Shown: positions 8,317 through 17,297, counted from the stretch's first letter. The stretch is DNA of 64,000 nucleotides from Variovorax sp. PAMC26660 (GCF_014302995.1 NZ_CP060295.1:2294001-2358000); one strand, 5' to 3'. Notes: generated by a model not told the origin, from the sequence alone. Numbers and translations are program-made.

Positions 8317-9279
8317 ATGCAACGTCGTCATTTCATTTCCACACTGGCCGCCGCTTCCGTCATCCCAGGAATATCTTTTGCCCAAGGCAAGCCGATCCGC
8401 CTGGTCGTGCCCTTCCCGCCCGGTGGCGCCACCGACATCACGGCCCGCGTGCTCTCCGAGCCCCTGGGCAAGATCCTCCAGCAGCCCGTGGTGATCGACA
8501 ACCGCGCCGGCGCCGGCGGCTCCATCGGCATGGCCGAGCTGGCCCGCGCCACCCCGGACGGCCTGACTTTCGGCGTGGCCACGCTGTCCACGCACGGCGT
8601 CAACCCGGCCGTCTACGCGAAGCTGCCCTACGACCCGATCAAGGGTTTCGTCGCGGTGACCGAGCTGGTGAAGGCACCGGGCGTGGTCGTCATCAATCCG
8701 GCCGTGCTGCCGGTCTCCAGCTTCGCCGAGCTGGTGAAGTACCTGAAGGCCAACCCGGGCAAGGTGTCGTACGCCTCGCCGGGCAACGGCACCATCGGCC
8801 ACATGTGGGGCGAGCTGTTCAAGAGCAGCACCGGAACCTCGATGGTGCACATCCCCTACCGCGGTGCGGGCCCGGCCATCAACGACGTGCTCGCGGGCCA
8901 GGTGCCGGTGTACTTCGACCAGGTCGCGTCGTCGCTGCCGCACGTGAAGTCGGGCAAGCTGAAGGCGCTGGCCGTGTCCTGGAGCGGCCGTCTCGACGTG
9001 CTGCCCGACACGCCGACCTACGCCGAGCTGGGCTACCCGGCCAACAACGCCCCGTCGTGGTTCGGCATGGTCGCGCCCGCTGGCACCTCGCCCGAGATCG
9101 CGCTGCGCATGCAGCAGGCCGTGGTCACCGCGCTGAAGGACAACTCGGTGCGCGAGCGCCTGGCGCTGCAGGGGCTGTACGCCTCGGGCACCACGCCGGC
9201 CGAGTTCACCAAGCAGATCGCGAGCGAGATCGAGAAGATGAAGAAGGTGGCCGCCTTCGCGCGCATCCGATTGGACTGA
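8317..9279 (+). CDS. Bug-family tripartite tricarboxylate transporter substrate-binding protein
   Basis: A periplasmic binding protein of 320 residues. The signal peptide has a twin-arginine-like start (MQRRHF) and likely cleavage after SFA (about 22). The mature part has [16 protein letters not shown] and VHIPYRGAGPAINDV, both typical of Bug proteins. It is followed 13 nt later by an N-formylglutamate amidohydrolase and preceded by a divergent LysR gene. The trio suggests uptake of an acid that is then deacylated; an acyl-amino acid is the obvious guess. No permease gene is nearby. Confidence 0.9.
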   Translation: MQRRHFISTLAAASVIPGISFAQGKPIRLVVPFPPGGATDITARVLSEPLGKILQQPVVIDNRAGAGGSIGMAELARATPDGLTFGVATLSTHGVNPAVYAKLPYDPIKGFVAVTELVKAPGVVVINPAVLPVSSFAELVKYLKANPGKVSYASPGNGTIGHMWGELFKSSTGTSMVHIPYRGAGPAINDVLAGQVPVYFDQVASSLPHVKSGKLKALAVSWSGRLDVLPDTPTYAELGYPANNAPSWFGMVAPAGTSPEIALRMQQAVVTALKDNSVRERLALQGLYASGTTPAEFTKQIASEIEKMKKVAAFARIRLD

Positions 9280-9292
9280 ACGACAGCTGCCT

Positions 9293-10165
9293 ATGCATCC
9301 AGTTCTGAAACTGATTCAAACCCGCGCCCAGGTGACAAGCGTCGCCGGGCACACGCCGCTGGTGCTGGACTCGCCGCACAGCGGCACGGTCTACCCCGAG
9401 GACTTCCAGCCGGTGTGCGACCTGGCCACGCTGCGCCGGGCCGAGGACACGCACGTCGAGAAGCTCTATGCCTTCGCGCCCGAGATGGGCGCGGCCTGGG
9501 TCGAGGCGCACTTTCCGCGCAGCTACCTCGACGCCAACCGCGACATGAGCGAGATCGACACCACGATGCTCGACGGTGCGTGGACCGACCCGGTGTCGAC
9601 CGATCCGCGCGTGCTGTCCAAGGTGCGCCTGGGCAAGGGCCTGATCTGGAAGCTCACCGACGAAGGCCTGCCGATCTATGACCGGCCGCTCACGGTGGAC
9701 GAGGTTCGCCAGCGCATCGACCAGTGCTGGCGCCCTTACCACGCGGCGGTGGCACAGGCCATCGACAACGCGCATGCGCGGCACGGCTACAGCATCCACA
9801 TCAACTGCCATTCGATGCCGGCCATTGCGGGCAGCCATGCCACCGACTTCCCGGGGCTGGCGCATGCCGACTTCGTGATCGGCGACCGAGACGGCAGCAC
9901 GGCCGATCCGGCGCTGTCGCAAAAACTCTGCGAGCACCTGCGCGCCTTCGGCTACAGCGTGGACTACAACCACCCGTACAAGGGCGTGGAGCTGGTCCGC
10001 AGGCATGGCAAGCCGGCAGAGAACCGGCACAGCATCCAGGTCGAGATCAACCGCAAGCTCTACATGGACGAGGCCACACTGGCGCTGAATGAAACCAGCG
10101 CGGCGCGGCTGCAGGAACATCTGCGGTCGATGGTCGGGCTGCTGCTGGCGACCGACCCGCGCTGA
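9293..10165 (+). CDS. N-formylglutamate amidohydrolase
   Basis: The 290-residue protein belongs to the FGase family (HutG of Pseudomonas), which hydrolyses N-formyl-L-glutamate to formate and glutamate, the last step of one histidine-degradation route. Visible family motifs are DSPHSG (26-31), RSYLDANRD (76-84) and the metal-site region HINCHSMP. No other hut genes are present, so the real substrate may be another N-acyl amino acid supplied by the neighbouring Bug protein. The gene appears to form a two-gene operon with it. Confidence 0.85.
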   Translation: MHPVLKLIQTRAQVTSVAGHTPLVLDSPHSGTVYPEDFQPVCDLATLRRAEDTHVEKLYAFAPEMGAAWVEAHFPRSYLDANRDMSEIDTTMLDGAWTDPVSTDPRVLSKVRLGKGLIWKLTDEGLPIYDRPLTVDEVRQRIDQCWRPYHAAVAQAIDNAHARHGYSIHINCHSMPAIAGSHATDFPGLAHADFVIGDRDGSTADPALSQKLCEHLRAFGYSVDYNHPYKGVELVRRHGKPAENRHSIQVEINRKLYMDEATLALNETSAARLQEHLRSMVGLLLATDPR

Positions 10166-10241
10166 TCGACCGCCTGCCGGCGCCGGGTTGCACAACAACC
10201 CTGCTGCCGGCGGGCATGTTGTTACAGGGCGGAAAAGAGCG

Positions 10242-10259
10242 GCGGCCTATAGTGGCCGC
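10242..10259 (+). promoter_or_regulatory. Possible -10 element inside a palindrome
   Basis: TATAGT at 10248-10253 is framed by perfect inverted arms GCGGCC and GGCCGC. It lies 26 bp upstream of the small lipoprotein start. The hexamer is close to the sigma-70 -10 consensus, and the arms could bind a repressor or form a hairpin. No convincing -35 at standard spacing was found. Confidence 0.35.
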
Positions 10260-10285
10260 AGTCCCACCATCCCCTGGAGTTTTCC

Positions 10286-10471
10286 GTGAAGCCATTCATT
10301 GCTGCTGCTTTCGCCATCGCGATGGGCCTGCTGGTATCGGGTTGTGCCAGCACGGGCTCGTCGGGTACGAGCGCCAGTTCGTCGTCTTCACCGGCTTCGT
10401 CGGGCAGTGGCGTCACGGTGTTCGGCACCATCGACGCCGGCGTCAGCGGCTACAAGACCCAGTCGCGCTGA
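10286..10471 (+). CDS. Small Ser/Gly-rich lipoprotein
   Basis: The protein has 61 residues: a short positively charged start, a hydrophobic segment and a lipobox LVSGC (Cys at about 20), followed by a Ser-rich low-complexity region and the end VTVFGTIDAGVSGYKTQSR. It should be lipidated and membrane anchored. GGAG at 10276-10279 serves as ribosome binding site. No known domain; the short tail VFGTIDAGV resembles the start of outer-membrane porin strands, but that is too little to infer function. Confidence 0.75.
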   Translation: MKPFIAAAFAIAMGLLVSGCASTGSSGTSASSSSSPASSGSGVTVFGTIDAGVSGYKTQSR

Positions 10472-10481
10472 TCCTGATCCT

Positions 10482-11111
10482 TCAGGCCACGCCGGCCAGA
10501 TAGCCGTGCAGCGCGCCGCGCAACTGCCGTGACAGCGCCTGCAGGTCGGGCCGCCCGCCCGTGCCGATGTGGGTGTGCGCGACCAGGCCGTAGATGATGG
10601 TCTGGCACACGCGGGCCGCTTCCTTCTTCGGGCAATCGGCCGCCAGGTCTCCGGCGGCATCGAGCACGCCCACCCACTCGGCCACGAAACGGTCGTACAT
10701 CTTGCGATAGGCCTCGGGACTGGAAAGGTGCCGCTCCAGCAGGTAGTGCGCGCCCCAGGCCAGCGGCTGTTCGCGGTGCCCGTCGATCTGCGCATCGATC
10801 ACCGCATCGACGATCTCCCGCAGCGGCCGCCCCGCATGCGCGGCAACAGCCTCGCGCATTCCCAGCAGCAACGCCTTGGAGCGCAGGTGCAGGCACACGC
10901 GCGCCAGGTCGTCCTTGCTCGCGAAGTATTCATAGAAGCTGCCGAGCCCCGTGCCTGCCACGGCCACGATCTCGCGGATGGTGATCGCCGCATAACCCTG
11001 CTCGACCAAAAGCCGAACAAAGGCTTCCTGCAACGCCTGCGAGGTGTGGCGCGCGCGGGACTGGCGCGGCTTTCTCCTCGGAGCGGCGGCCGGTGCGCGG
11101 GCGCTTGTCAT
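10482..11111 (-). CDS. TetR-family transcriptional regulator
   Basis: A repressor-type regulator of 209 residues. A basic N-terminus (PRRKPRQSRARHTS) leads into a TetR helix-turn-helix at about 27-72 (TIREIVAVAGTGLGSFYEYFASKDDL), followed by an all-helical ligand domain. It is divergent from the thioesterase/acyl-CoA dehydrogenase/acyl-CoA synthetase operon with 72 bp between starts, so it probably represses that operon in response to an acyl-CoA or fatty acid (inference). An in-frame ATG 66 bp further upstream exists, but the resulting extension lacks family similarity. Confidence 0.88.
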   Translation of the reverse strand: MTSARAPAAAPRRKPRQSRARHTSQALQEAFVRLLVEQGYAAITIREIVAVAGTGLGSFYEYFASKDDLARVCLHLRSKALLLGMREAVAAHAGRPLREIVDAVIDAQIDGHREQPLAWGAHYLLERHLSSPEAYRKMYDRFVAEWVGVLDAAGDLAADCPKKEAARVCQTIIYGLVAHTHIGTGGRPDLQALSRQLRGALHGYLAGVA

Positions 11112-11183
11112 CGGCGCCGAACCCGAACACCTTGTGCCTCGGTTGTTCCTAGAATTTTTAGACCCATCGAACGGCATTCTGCA

Positions 11184-12014
11184 ATGACCCACACCGACTC
11201 CGTCCCCGAGAAATCGAGCACCGCCGTCTACACAGAACAAGGCGACGCCTGGCAGCCCGGCGAACTGTCGCGCGGCCCTTGGGACCCGCGCGCGCAGCAC
11301 GGCGGCGCGCCCTGCGGCCTGCTGGCGCATGTGGCCGAGCGCGCCGCGCCGGGGCCCGGCTGGCAGCTCGCGCGGCTCACGGTCGAGCTGGTCAAGCCGG
11401 TGCCCGTGGCGCCGCTGGTCACGCGCGCGCAGGTGCAGTCGTCGCGCGCCACGGTGCGCGTGGGCATCGACCTGCTGGCGGGCGATGTGGTCGTGGCGCG
11501 GGCGCATGCGCTGCTGCTGCACCAACAGCCGTTGACGCTGCCGGCCGATTTGCCGGGCGCATCGCCGCACCCGTTGCTGCCGCTGCCTCGGGACTGCAAG
11601 GACCGGATACGCATTCCCGGCCTGCCCGAAGGCATTTCGTTCTATCAGACCGCCATGGAATCGCGCGTGGCGCAAGGCGACGCCAGCCGGCCGGGCCCCT
11701 GCGCCGCGTGGTTCCGCCTTGCGGTGCCGCTGGTGCAGGGCGTGGCCACCTCGCCCGCCATGCGGGCGGCGGCCGCCGCCGATTTCGGCAACGGCCTGAG
11801 CTGGGTGCTGCCGCCCGATCGCTTCCTGTTCGCCAACGCCGACATGAGCCTGAACCTGTTCCGCATGCCCGAAGGCGAATGGATCGGCCTGCGGTCCACC
11901 ACCGAGGCGCACGGCGATGGCGCCGGCCTCACCGTGTCCCACCTGTACGACGAGCGCGGCCCGATCGGCATCGCCACCCAGACGCTGGTGCTGCGCGAGC
12001 GCGCGGCCGCCTGA
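11184..12014 (+). CDS. Acyl-CoA thioesterase, double hotdog family
   Basis: The 276-residue protein has the layout of TesB-like/thioesterase-superfamily enzymes with two hotdog folds: an N-terminal half with WDPRAQHGGAPCGLLAH and LTVELVKPVP, and a C-terminal half with NADMSLNLFR and GWIGLR-like residues (EWIGLRSTTEAHGDG) before the final SHLYDERGPIG. Such enzymes hydrolyse acyl-CoA to free acid and CoA. It is first in a three-gene operon, 27 nt before the AidB-like gene, under the divergent TetR regulator. The chain-length range is unknown. Confidence 0.85.
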   Translation: MTHTDSVPEKSSTAVYTEQGDAWQPGELSRGPWDPRAQHGGAPCGLLAHVAERAAPGPGWQLARLTVELVKPVPVAPLVTRAQVQSSRATVRVGIDLLAGDVVVARAHALLLHQQPLTLPADLPGASPHPLLPLPRDCKDRIRIPGLPEGISFYQTAMESRVAQGDASRPGPCAAWFRLAVPLVQGVATSPAMRAAAAADFGNGLSWVLPPDRFLFANADMSLNLFRMPEGEWIGLRSTTEAHGDGAGLTVSHLYDERGPIGIATQTLVLRERAAA

Positions 12015-12041
12015 ACCTTCACCGACCACGGAGACAAGCAC

Positions 12042-13682
12042 ATGACCACCACCGGCATCCACCCCGACAACCAAGTTCCCGAACTCAAGGACTACAACGT
12101 CTACACCAGCGACCCCGCGTTGCGCCGCGCAGTCGCGCGCGGGGGCGCCACATGGCGCGATGACGAACTGGTACGCCAGGGCGCCGAATACGGCGCCGAA
12201 GCCACGCTGCGCGCCGCCGAGGACGCCAACCGCCACGAGCCCGAGCTGCACACACACTCGCGCATCGGCGAGCGCATCGACCAGGTGCAGTTCCACCCGG
12301 CATGGCACACGATGATGTCGATCGCCCGGCGCAACGGCATCGCCAACCTGCCGTTCTTCGACGAGCGGCCCTCGGCCTGGGTCGGCTACGGCGCTTCGCT
12401 CTACATGCACAGCCAGATCGAGTCGGGCTCGACCTGCCCGACCACCATGACCAAGGCCTGCATCCCGGTGATGCGCCGCAACGCCGCGCTGTACGGCGAC
12501 CTGAGCGCCAAGCTCGCATCGAACGAGCACGATGCGCGCGACATCCCGCTCGAAGGCAAGACCTCGATGACCGTCGGCATGGGCATGACCGAGAAGCAGG
12601 GCGGCAGCGACGTGCGCACCAACACCACGCGCGCCGTGCCCGCGGGCAGCGGGCCGTGGGGCGACGAGTTTTTGATCACCGGCCACAAGTGGTTCTTCTC
12701 GGCGCCGATGTGCGACGGGCACCTGGTGCTGGCCAAGACCGACGAGCACGGCTCCTCGTGCTTCTTCGTGCCGCGCTGGCGGCCCGACGGCAGCAAGAAC
12801 CCGATCCACATCCAGCGGCTGAAGGACAAGGTCGGCAACCGCTCCAACTCCAGCAGCGAAGTCGAGTTCAAGGACGCGTGGGGCGTGCGCGTCGGCGACG
12901 AGGGCCGCGGCATCCCGACCATCATCGAGATGGCGACCGTGACCCGCCTGGACTGCGCGCTCGCCAGCGCGGGCTTCATGCGGCAGGCCTTCGCGCAGGC
13001 CGCGCACTATGCGCGCAACCGCTTCGCCTTCGGCAAGGCGCTGGTCGACCAGCCGGTGATGACCGAGCTGCTGGCCGACATGGCGCTCGAATCCGAAAGT
13101 GCCACGCTGCTGGCGATGGAGCTGGCCTCGCGCTTCGGTTCCGCCGCGCCGTTGGACACGGCCTGGCGCCGCCTGCTCACGCCCGCCGCCAAGTTCTGGA
13201 ACTGCAAGCGCGCCGTGGCCCTCACCGGCGAGGCGATGGAAGTCTTCGGCGGCAACGGCTATGTGGAAGACGGCCCGATGGGCCGGCTGTTCCGCGAGGC
13301 GCCGGTCAACTCGATCTGGGAAGGCTCGGGCAACGTGATGTGCCTGGACGTGCTGCGCGCCGTCTCGCGCAACCCGGACGACGTGCACCTGGTGTTCGAC
13401 CAGTTGCAGGACATCGCCACCGGCGAGCCGCGCCTGCAGACCGAGATCGACGTGCTGCGCCGCATGGTGCAACTGCCGCCGCAGGAGCTGGAGCGCCAGG
13501 CGCGCCGCTTCACGCAGCGGCTGGTGCGCGCAACGCAGGCCTGCCTGATGCTGGAACATGCGAGCGTCGAGGCCTCGGCCGCCTTCGTGTCGAGCCGCTT
13601 CGACCCCGACTGGGGCCCGGTCACCGGCATCAGCGCCGGCACCAGCGACCCCGGCGCGCTGGTGCGCGCCGCCTGGCATTGA
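12042..13682 (+). CDS. aidB: AidB-like acyl-CoA dehydrogenase
   Basis: A flavoprotein of 546 residues that closely follows E. coli AidB (about 540) in length and motifs: GMTEKQGGSDVRTNTTRA, GHKWFFSAPMCDGHLVLA, LKDKVGNRSNSSSEVEF, EAMEVFGGNGY and NSIWEGSGNVMCLDVLR. AidB is induced by alkylation damage, binds DNA and has weak isovaleryl-CoA dehydrogenase activity. Here it sits between a thioesterase and an acyl-CoA synthetase, which argues for true acyl-CoA metabolism. GGAG at 12030-12033 is the ribosome binding site. Confidence 0.88.
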   Translation: MTTTGIHPDNQVPELKDYNVYTSDPALRRAVARGGATWRDDELVRQGAEYGAEATLRAAEDANRHEPELHTHSRIGERIDQVQFHPAWHTMMSIARRNGIANLPFFDERPSAWVGYGASLYMHSQIESGSTCPTTMTKACIPVMRRNAALYGDLSAKLASNEHDARDIPLEGKTSMTVGMGMTEKQGGSDVRTNTTRAVPAGSGPWGDEFLITGHKWFFSAPMCDGHLVLAKTDEHGSSCFFVPRWRPDGSKNPIHIQRLKDKVGNRSNSSSEVEFKDAWGVRVGDEGRGIPTIIEMATVTRLDCALASAGFMRQAFAQAAHYARNRFAFGKALVDQPVMTELLADMALESESATLLAMELASRFGSAAPLDTAWRRLLTPAAKFWNCKRAVALTGEAMEVFGGNGYVEDGPMGRLFREAPVNSIWEGSGNVMCLDVLRAVSRNPDDVHLVFDQLQDIATGEPRLQTEIDVLRRMVQLPPQELERQARRFTQRLVRATQACLMLEHASVEASAAFVSSRFDPDWGPVTGISAGTSDPGALVRAAWH

Positions 13683-13693
13683 GGGCCGCAGGG

Positions 13694-15202
13694 ATGGATT
13701 TCGTTTCCCTTCTCGACCAGCACGCCCGCATCCAGCCAAACAAGGAATGCCTGCGCCTGGCAGGCCGCGCCTGGACGTACGCCGAACTGGCCGGCCTCAC
13801 GCGCCGTGCGGCGACCGTGCTGCGTGCGCAAGGCATCGGCCCCGGCGACAAGGTGGCGCTGCTGTGCTTCAACTCGCCGGGCTTCGTCATCGCGATGTTC
13901 GGGGCCTGGCGCCTCGGCGCAGCAGTGGTGCCGATCAATCACAAATTGCAGGCGCCCGAGATCGACTACATGCTGGCCCATTCCGGCGCGCGGCTGTGCG
14001 TTTTCGATGGCACGCTCGCGCCGCAAGCCGCGCGCGTACAGCACCGTTGCGACTGGATCGCGACCGAGAACGCGGCCGAGGGCATGCCGTTGCTCGAAGA
14101 CCTGCTGGCGCGGGCCGAGCCGCTGGCCGACGAACCGGCACCTGCAGGCGATGCGCTGGCGCAAGTTCTCTACACCTCGGGCACCACCGGCAAGCCCAAG
14201 GGCTGCCTGCACAGCCACCAGAACGTGTTCATGGCGGCGGTGTGCACAGCCGCCGGCATGTCCCTCTCGCGCAACGAGCGTACGCTGATCGCGATGCCGG
14301 TGTGGCATTCGTCGCCGCTCAACAACTGGCTGCTGGGCACGCTGCTGATGGGCGGCACCGTGGTGCTGCTGCGCGAGTACGCGCCCAAGGCCTTTCTCGA
14401 CACGCTGGCGGCCGAGCGCATCACCTTCACCTTCGGCGCGCCCATCGCTTTTCTCGCGCCGCTGTCGGTCGTGCCCGACGTGGCCGGCTACGACTTCAGC
14501 GCCATGCGCCTGTGGGCCTACGGCGGCGGCCCGCTGGGCGCCGACATGGCGCGCAAGCTGGCCGAGAGCTACCGCAGCGACCGTTTCGTGCAGGTCTACG
14601 GCATGACCGAATCGGGGCCGCTGGGCACGGTGCTGTACCCGGAAGACGCGATCGCGAAGGCCGGCTCCATCGGTCGCGCGGGCGTGCCCGGCGTGGCGGT
14701 GGAGGTGCGCCACGCGGACGGGCGGCGCTGCGCGGCAGGAGAGGTCGGCGAGATCCATCTGCGCTCGCCGGCGGTGATGCAGGGCTACCTCGACAACCCG
14801 CAGGCCACGGCCGAGGCCTTCGACGCGCACGGCTGGTATCGCACGGGCGATCTCGCGCGGGTGGACGAAGACGGCTTCCTGTTCATCGTCGACCGGCTGC
14901 GCGACATGATCATCACGGGCGGCGAGAACGTCTATTCGAAGGAAGTGGAAGACGTGCTCGGTGCGCACCCCGACGTGCAGGACGTGGCCGTCATCGGCCG
15001 CCCACATGCCGAATGGGGCGAAACGGTGACGGCGGTGCTGGTGGCGCGCTCGGGCCGTGCGATCGATGCGGGTGCGCTGGCCGGCTTTCTCGAACAGAAG
15101 CTGGCGCGCTACAAGATCCCGCGTGTCTACGAGCTGCGCGAGACGCTGCCGCGCACGGCCACCGGCAAGCTGCTCAAGCACCTGCTGCGCGAGCCGGCCT
15201 GA
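13694..15202 (+). CDS. AMP-forming acyl-CoA synthetase (class I adenylate-forming)
   Basis: The enzyme activates a carboxylic acid with ATP to acyl-AMP and then to acyl-CoA. The 502 residues show the P-loop LYTSGTTGKPKG (about 158-169), YGMTESG (302-308), TGDLARVDEDGFLFIVDR with the hinge region, GGENVYSKEVEDVL, and the C-terminal catalytic lysine in PRTATGKLLKHLL. It is the last gene of the operon, 11 nt behind the AidB-like gene. Together the three genes activate, oxidise and release an acyl chain; the substrate is unknown, perhaps a branched or short-chain acid. Confidence 0.92.
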   Translation: MDFVSLLDQHARIQPNKECLRLAGRAWTYAELAGLTRRAATVLRAQGIGPGDKVALLCFNSPGFVIAMFGAWRLGAAVVPINHKLQAPEIDYMLAHSGARLCVFDGTLAPQAARVQHRCDWIATENAAEGMPLLEDLLARAEPLADEPAPAGDALAQVLYTSGTTGKPKGCLHSHQNVFMAAVCTAAGMSLSRNERTLIAMPVWHSSPLNNWLLGTLLMGGTVVLLREYAPKAFLDTLAAERITFTFGAPIAFLAPLSVVPDVAGYDFSAMRLWAYGGGPLGADMARKLAESYRSDRFVQVYGMTESGPLGTVLYPEDAIAKAGSIGRAGVPGVAVEVRHADGRRCAAGEVGEIHLRSPAVMQGYLDNPQATAEAFDAHGWYRTGDLARVDEDGFLFIVDRLRDMIITGGENVYSKEVEDVLGAHPDVQDVAVIGRPHAEWGETVTAVLVARSGRAIDAGALAGFLEQKLARYKIPRVYELRETLPRTATGKLLKHLLREPA

Positions 15203-15218
15203 AGGCCGCCCGCGCGGT

Positions 15219-16100
15219 TCAGCGCCGCAGCAATGCCTGTCGCAGCAGTCGGGCCGCGCGGTTGCGGATGCGCCCCGGCATCTCGCGCATGGAGGTGCGC
15301 GGCGCCACGCGGGCAGTGGCACAGGCCCAGAGGAAGTCGTGCAGGATCGGCGAATCGTCGACCGTCTCGGTGCTGCCGTACTTGTGGAACTCGGGGTGCC
15401 ACTGAGTCGCGGCGATGTAGCTGCGACCCTTTTCCGGACGGCGGCGGATGGCCTCGGGCACGCGGTCCGGCAGGCTCCAGGCCTCGATGTCGAAGCCCGG
15501 TGCGATGTCCTTCACGCCCTGGTGGTGGATGCTGTTGACGCGCGCGCTCTTCACTTCGGGGAACAGCTTCGACAGCCGCGTGCCCTGCACGATCTCGATC
15601 TCGTGGAAGTTCTGGTCGTAGGTCACCGGGTCGCGGTGCCGCAGGCCGCCGTCATGCTGCGCCTCGATGTCCTGGTAGAGCGTGCCGCCGAAGGCCACGT
15701 TGATGAGCTGCAGGCCGCGGCACACGCCGAAGATCGGCTTGCCGGCTTCCTCGAAGGCTTCGACCAGCGCCAGGTCGTACAAGTCGCGCACGCGGTCGCC
15801 GATCCAGGCGTCCTTCAGCGGCACTTCGCCATAGCTGCCTGGCCAGACGTCGGCGCCGCCGTGCATCACGACGCCGTCGAGCCACTCGGCGTAATGCGAC
15901 AGCTTGGTGTCGCCGCGCGCGGTTTCGCCGGTGGGGCAGGGCACCATCACGACCATGGCGCCGGCCGACATGAGCCAGTGCGCGATCGATTGCTCGACGT
16001 ACTGCAGCGTCTTGTTGGTGAAGAGCGAGCGGGCCGGGTCGGCATGCGAGAAGCAGGCGGACAGGCCGATCTTGAGCCGGGCGGAAACAGGTTGTGTCAT
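15219..16100 (-). CDS. Gamma-glutamyl-gamma-aminobutyrate hydrolase-like peptidase C26
   Basis: A class I glutamine amidotransferase-fold hydrolase of 293 residues related to PuuD. The nucleophile is Cys127 in FGVCRGLQLINV, preceded by the oxyanion region VVMHGGADVWP; the catalytic His-Glu pair is in QWHPEF. Family members cleave gamma-glutamyl bonds, for example gamma-glutamyl-GABA in putrescine breakdown. No other put/puu genes are close, so the substrate is open. ATG 16100 (MTQPVSARLKIG) gives the normal family N-terminus; a longer in-frame start at 16151 is less likely. It is divergent from the isomerase-like gene. Confidence 0.88.
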   Translation of the reverse strand: MTQPVSARLKIGLSACFSHADPARSLFTNKTLQYVEQSIAHWLMSAGAMVVMVPCPTGETARGDTKLSHYAEWLDGVVMHGGADVWPGSYGEVPLKDAWIGDRVRDLYDLALVEAFEEAGKPIFGVCRGLQLINVAFGGTLYQDIEAQHDGGLRHRDPVTYDQNFHEIEIVQGTRLSKLFPEVKSARVNSIHHQGVKDIAPGFDIEAWSLPDRVPEAIRRRPEKGRSYIAATQWHPEFHKYGSTETVDDSPILHDFLWACATARVAPRTSMREMPGRIRNRAARLLRQALLRR

Positions 16101-16237
16101 CGCGGGACTGTCAGTGCGAACTGAGCGAGGTGTGCGAAAAGGAAAATCCATTGTGGCTCTTTGGCCTCTCGCACGGGGTCGGACGACACGCCAAGTATGC
16201 TTTCAACGCCGCCCCACCGAATAAGGAAGACAAGCCA

Positions 16238-17293
16238 ATGAAAACCATCAAGGGCCCCGCCATTTTTCTGGCCCAGTTCGCGGGAGACACCGCCCCCTTC
16301 AACACGCTCGACGGCATTGCCGGCTGGGCGGCCGGGCTGGGCTACAAGGGCGTGCAGATCCCGAGCTGGGACGCGCGCCTGTTCGATTTGAAGAAGGCCG
16401 CCGAGAGCAAGACCTACTGCGACGAAGTGAAAGGCACGCTCGCGAAGCACGGGCTGGAGATCACCGAACTCTCGACGCACCTGCAGGGCCAGTTGGTCGC
16501 GGTGCACCCGGCCTACGACGCGGGCTTCGACGGCTTCGCGGCGCCCGAGGTGCGCGGCGACCCGGTCAGGCGCCAGCAATGGGCGGTGCAGCAACTGCAC
16601 TTCGCGGCCAAGGCGTCAGCCAACCTGGGGCTCACGGCGCACGCCACCTTCTCGGGCGCGCTGGCCTGGCCCTACCTGTACTCGTGGCCGCCGCGCCCGC
16701 CGGGACTCATCGAGGAAGCCTTCGACGAACTCGCGCGCCGCTGGCGCCCGATCCTCGATGCCTTCGACGCGGTGGGCGTGGACGTGGGCTACGAGATCCA
16801 CCCCGGCGAAGACCTGCACGACGGCGTGAGCTACGAGATGTTTTTGGAGCGCGTGAACAACCATCCGCGCGCCTGCCTGCTGTACGACCCGAGCCACTTC
16901 CTGCTGCAGCAGCTCGACTACCTGGCCTACATCGACCACTACCACGAGCGCATCAAGATCTTTCACGTGAAGGACGCGGAGTTCAACCCGAGCGGCAAGC
17001 AGGGCGTGTACGGCGGCTTCCAGAACTGGATCAACCGGGCCGGGCGCTTCCGCTCGCTGGGCGACGGGCAGGTCAACTTCAAGGCCATCTTCTCGAAGAT
17101 GGCGCAGTACGACTTTCCGGGCTGGGCGGTGCTGGAGTGGGAGTGCTGCATCAAGCACCCGGAAGACGGCGCGCGCGAAGGCGCGAACTTCATTGCCGAT
17201 CACATCATCCGCGTGGCCGATCGGGCCTTCGACGACTTCGCAGCCGGCGGCGTCGACGTGACGGCCAACCGGAAGATGCTCGGCCTGGGCTGA
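16238..17293 (+). CDS. Sugar phosphate isomerase/epimerase family protein (xylose isomerase-like TIM barrel)
   Basis: A protein of 351 residues with the fold of AP endonuclease 2/xylose isomerase-like barrels: YKGVQIPSWD near the start, ITELSTHLQGQ, VDVGYEIHPGEDLHDG, LLYDPSHFLLQQLDY and IKIFHVKDAEF supply the Glu/Asp/His metal ligands usual in this superfamily. Close relatives are annotated as sugar isomerases or inositol-catabolism enzymes; the substrate here is unknown. AAGGA at 16223-16227 is a good ribosome binding site. Its end lies 4 nt from the convergent end of the catalase-like gene. Confidence 0.85.
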   Translation: MKTIKGPAIFLAQFAGDTAPFNTLDGIAGWAAGLGYKGVQIPSWDARLFDLKKAAESKTYCDEVKGTLAKHGLEITELSTHLQGQLVAVHPAYDAGFDGFAAPEVRGDPVRRQQWAVQQLHFAAKASANLGLTAHATFSGALAWPYLYSWPPRPPGLIEEAFDELARRWRPILDAFDAVGVDVGYEIHPGEDLHDGVSYEMFLERVNNHPRACLLYDPSHFLLQQLDYLAYIDHYHERIKIFHVKDAEFNPSGKQGVYGGFQNWINRAGRFRSLGDGQVNFKAIFSKMAQYDFPGWAVLEWECCIKHPEDGAREGANFIADHIIRVADRAFDDFAAGGVDVTANRKMLGLG

Positions 17294-17297
17294 AACT

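Noticed and set aside
10185..10201. GGGTTG-CACAA-CAACCC hairpin behind the amidohydrolase gene
   Set aside because: Short arms and no T-run; not strong enough to call a terminator.
12302..13693. Plus-strand frame extending the acyl-CoA synthetase upstream
   Set aside because: It overlaps the AidB-like gene in another frame and has shadow composition; the synthetase starts normally at 13694.
11112..13739. Long minus-strand frame continuing upstream of the TetR gene
   Set aside because: Only the part up to 11111 is the TetR regulator. The rest is antisense to the thioesterase and AidB-like genes with shadow composition.
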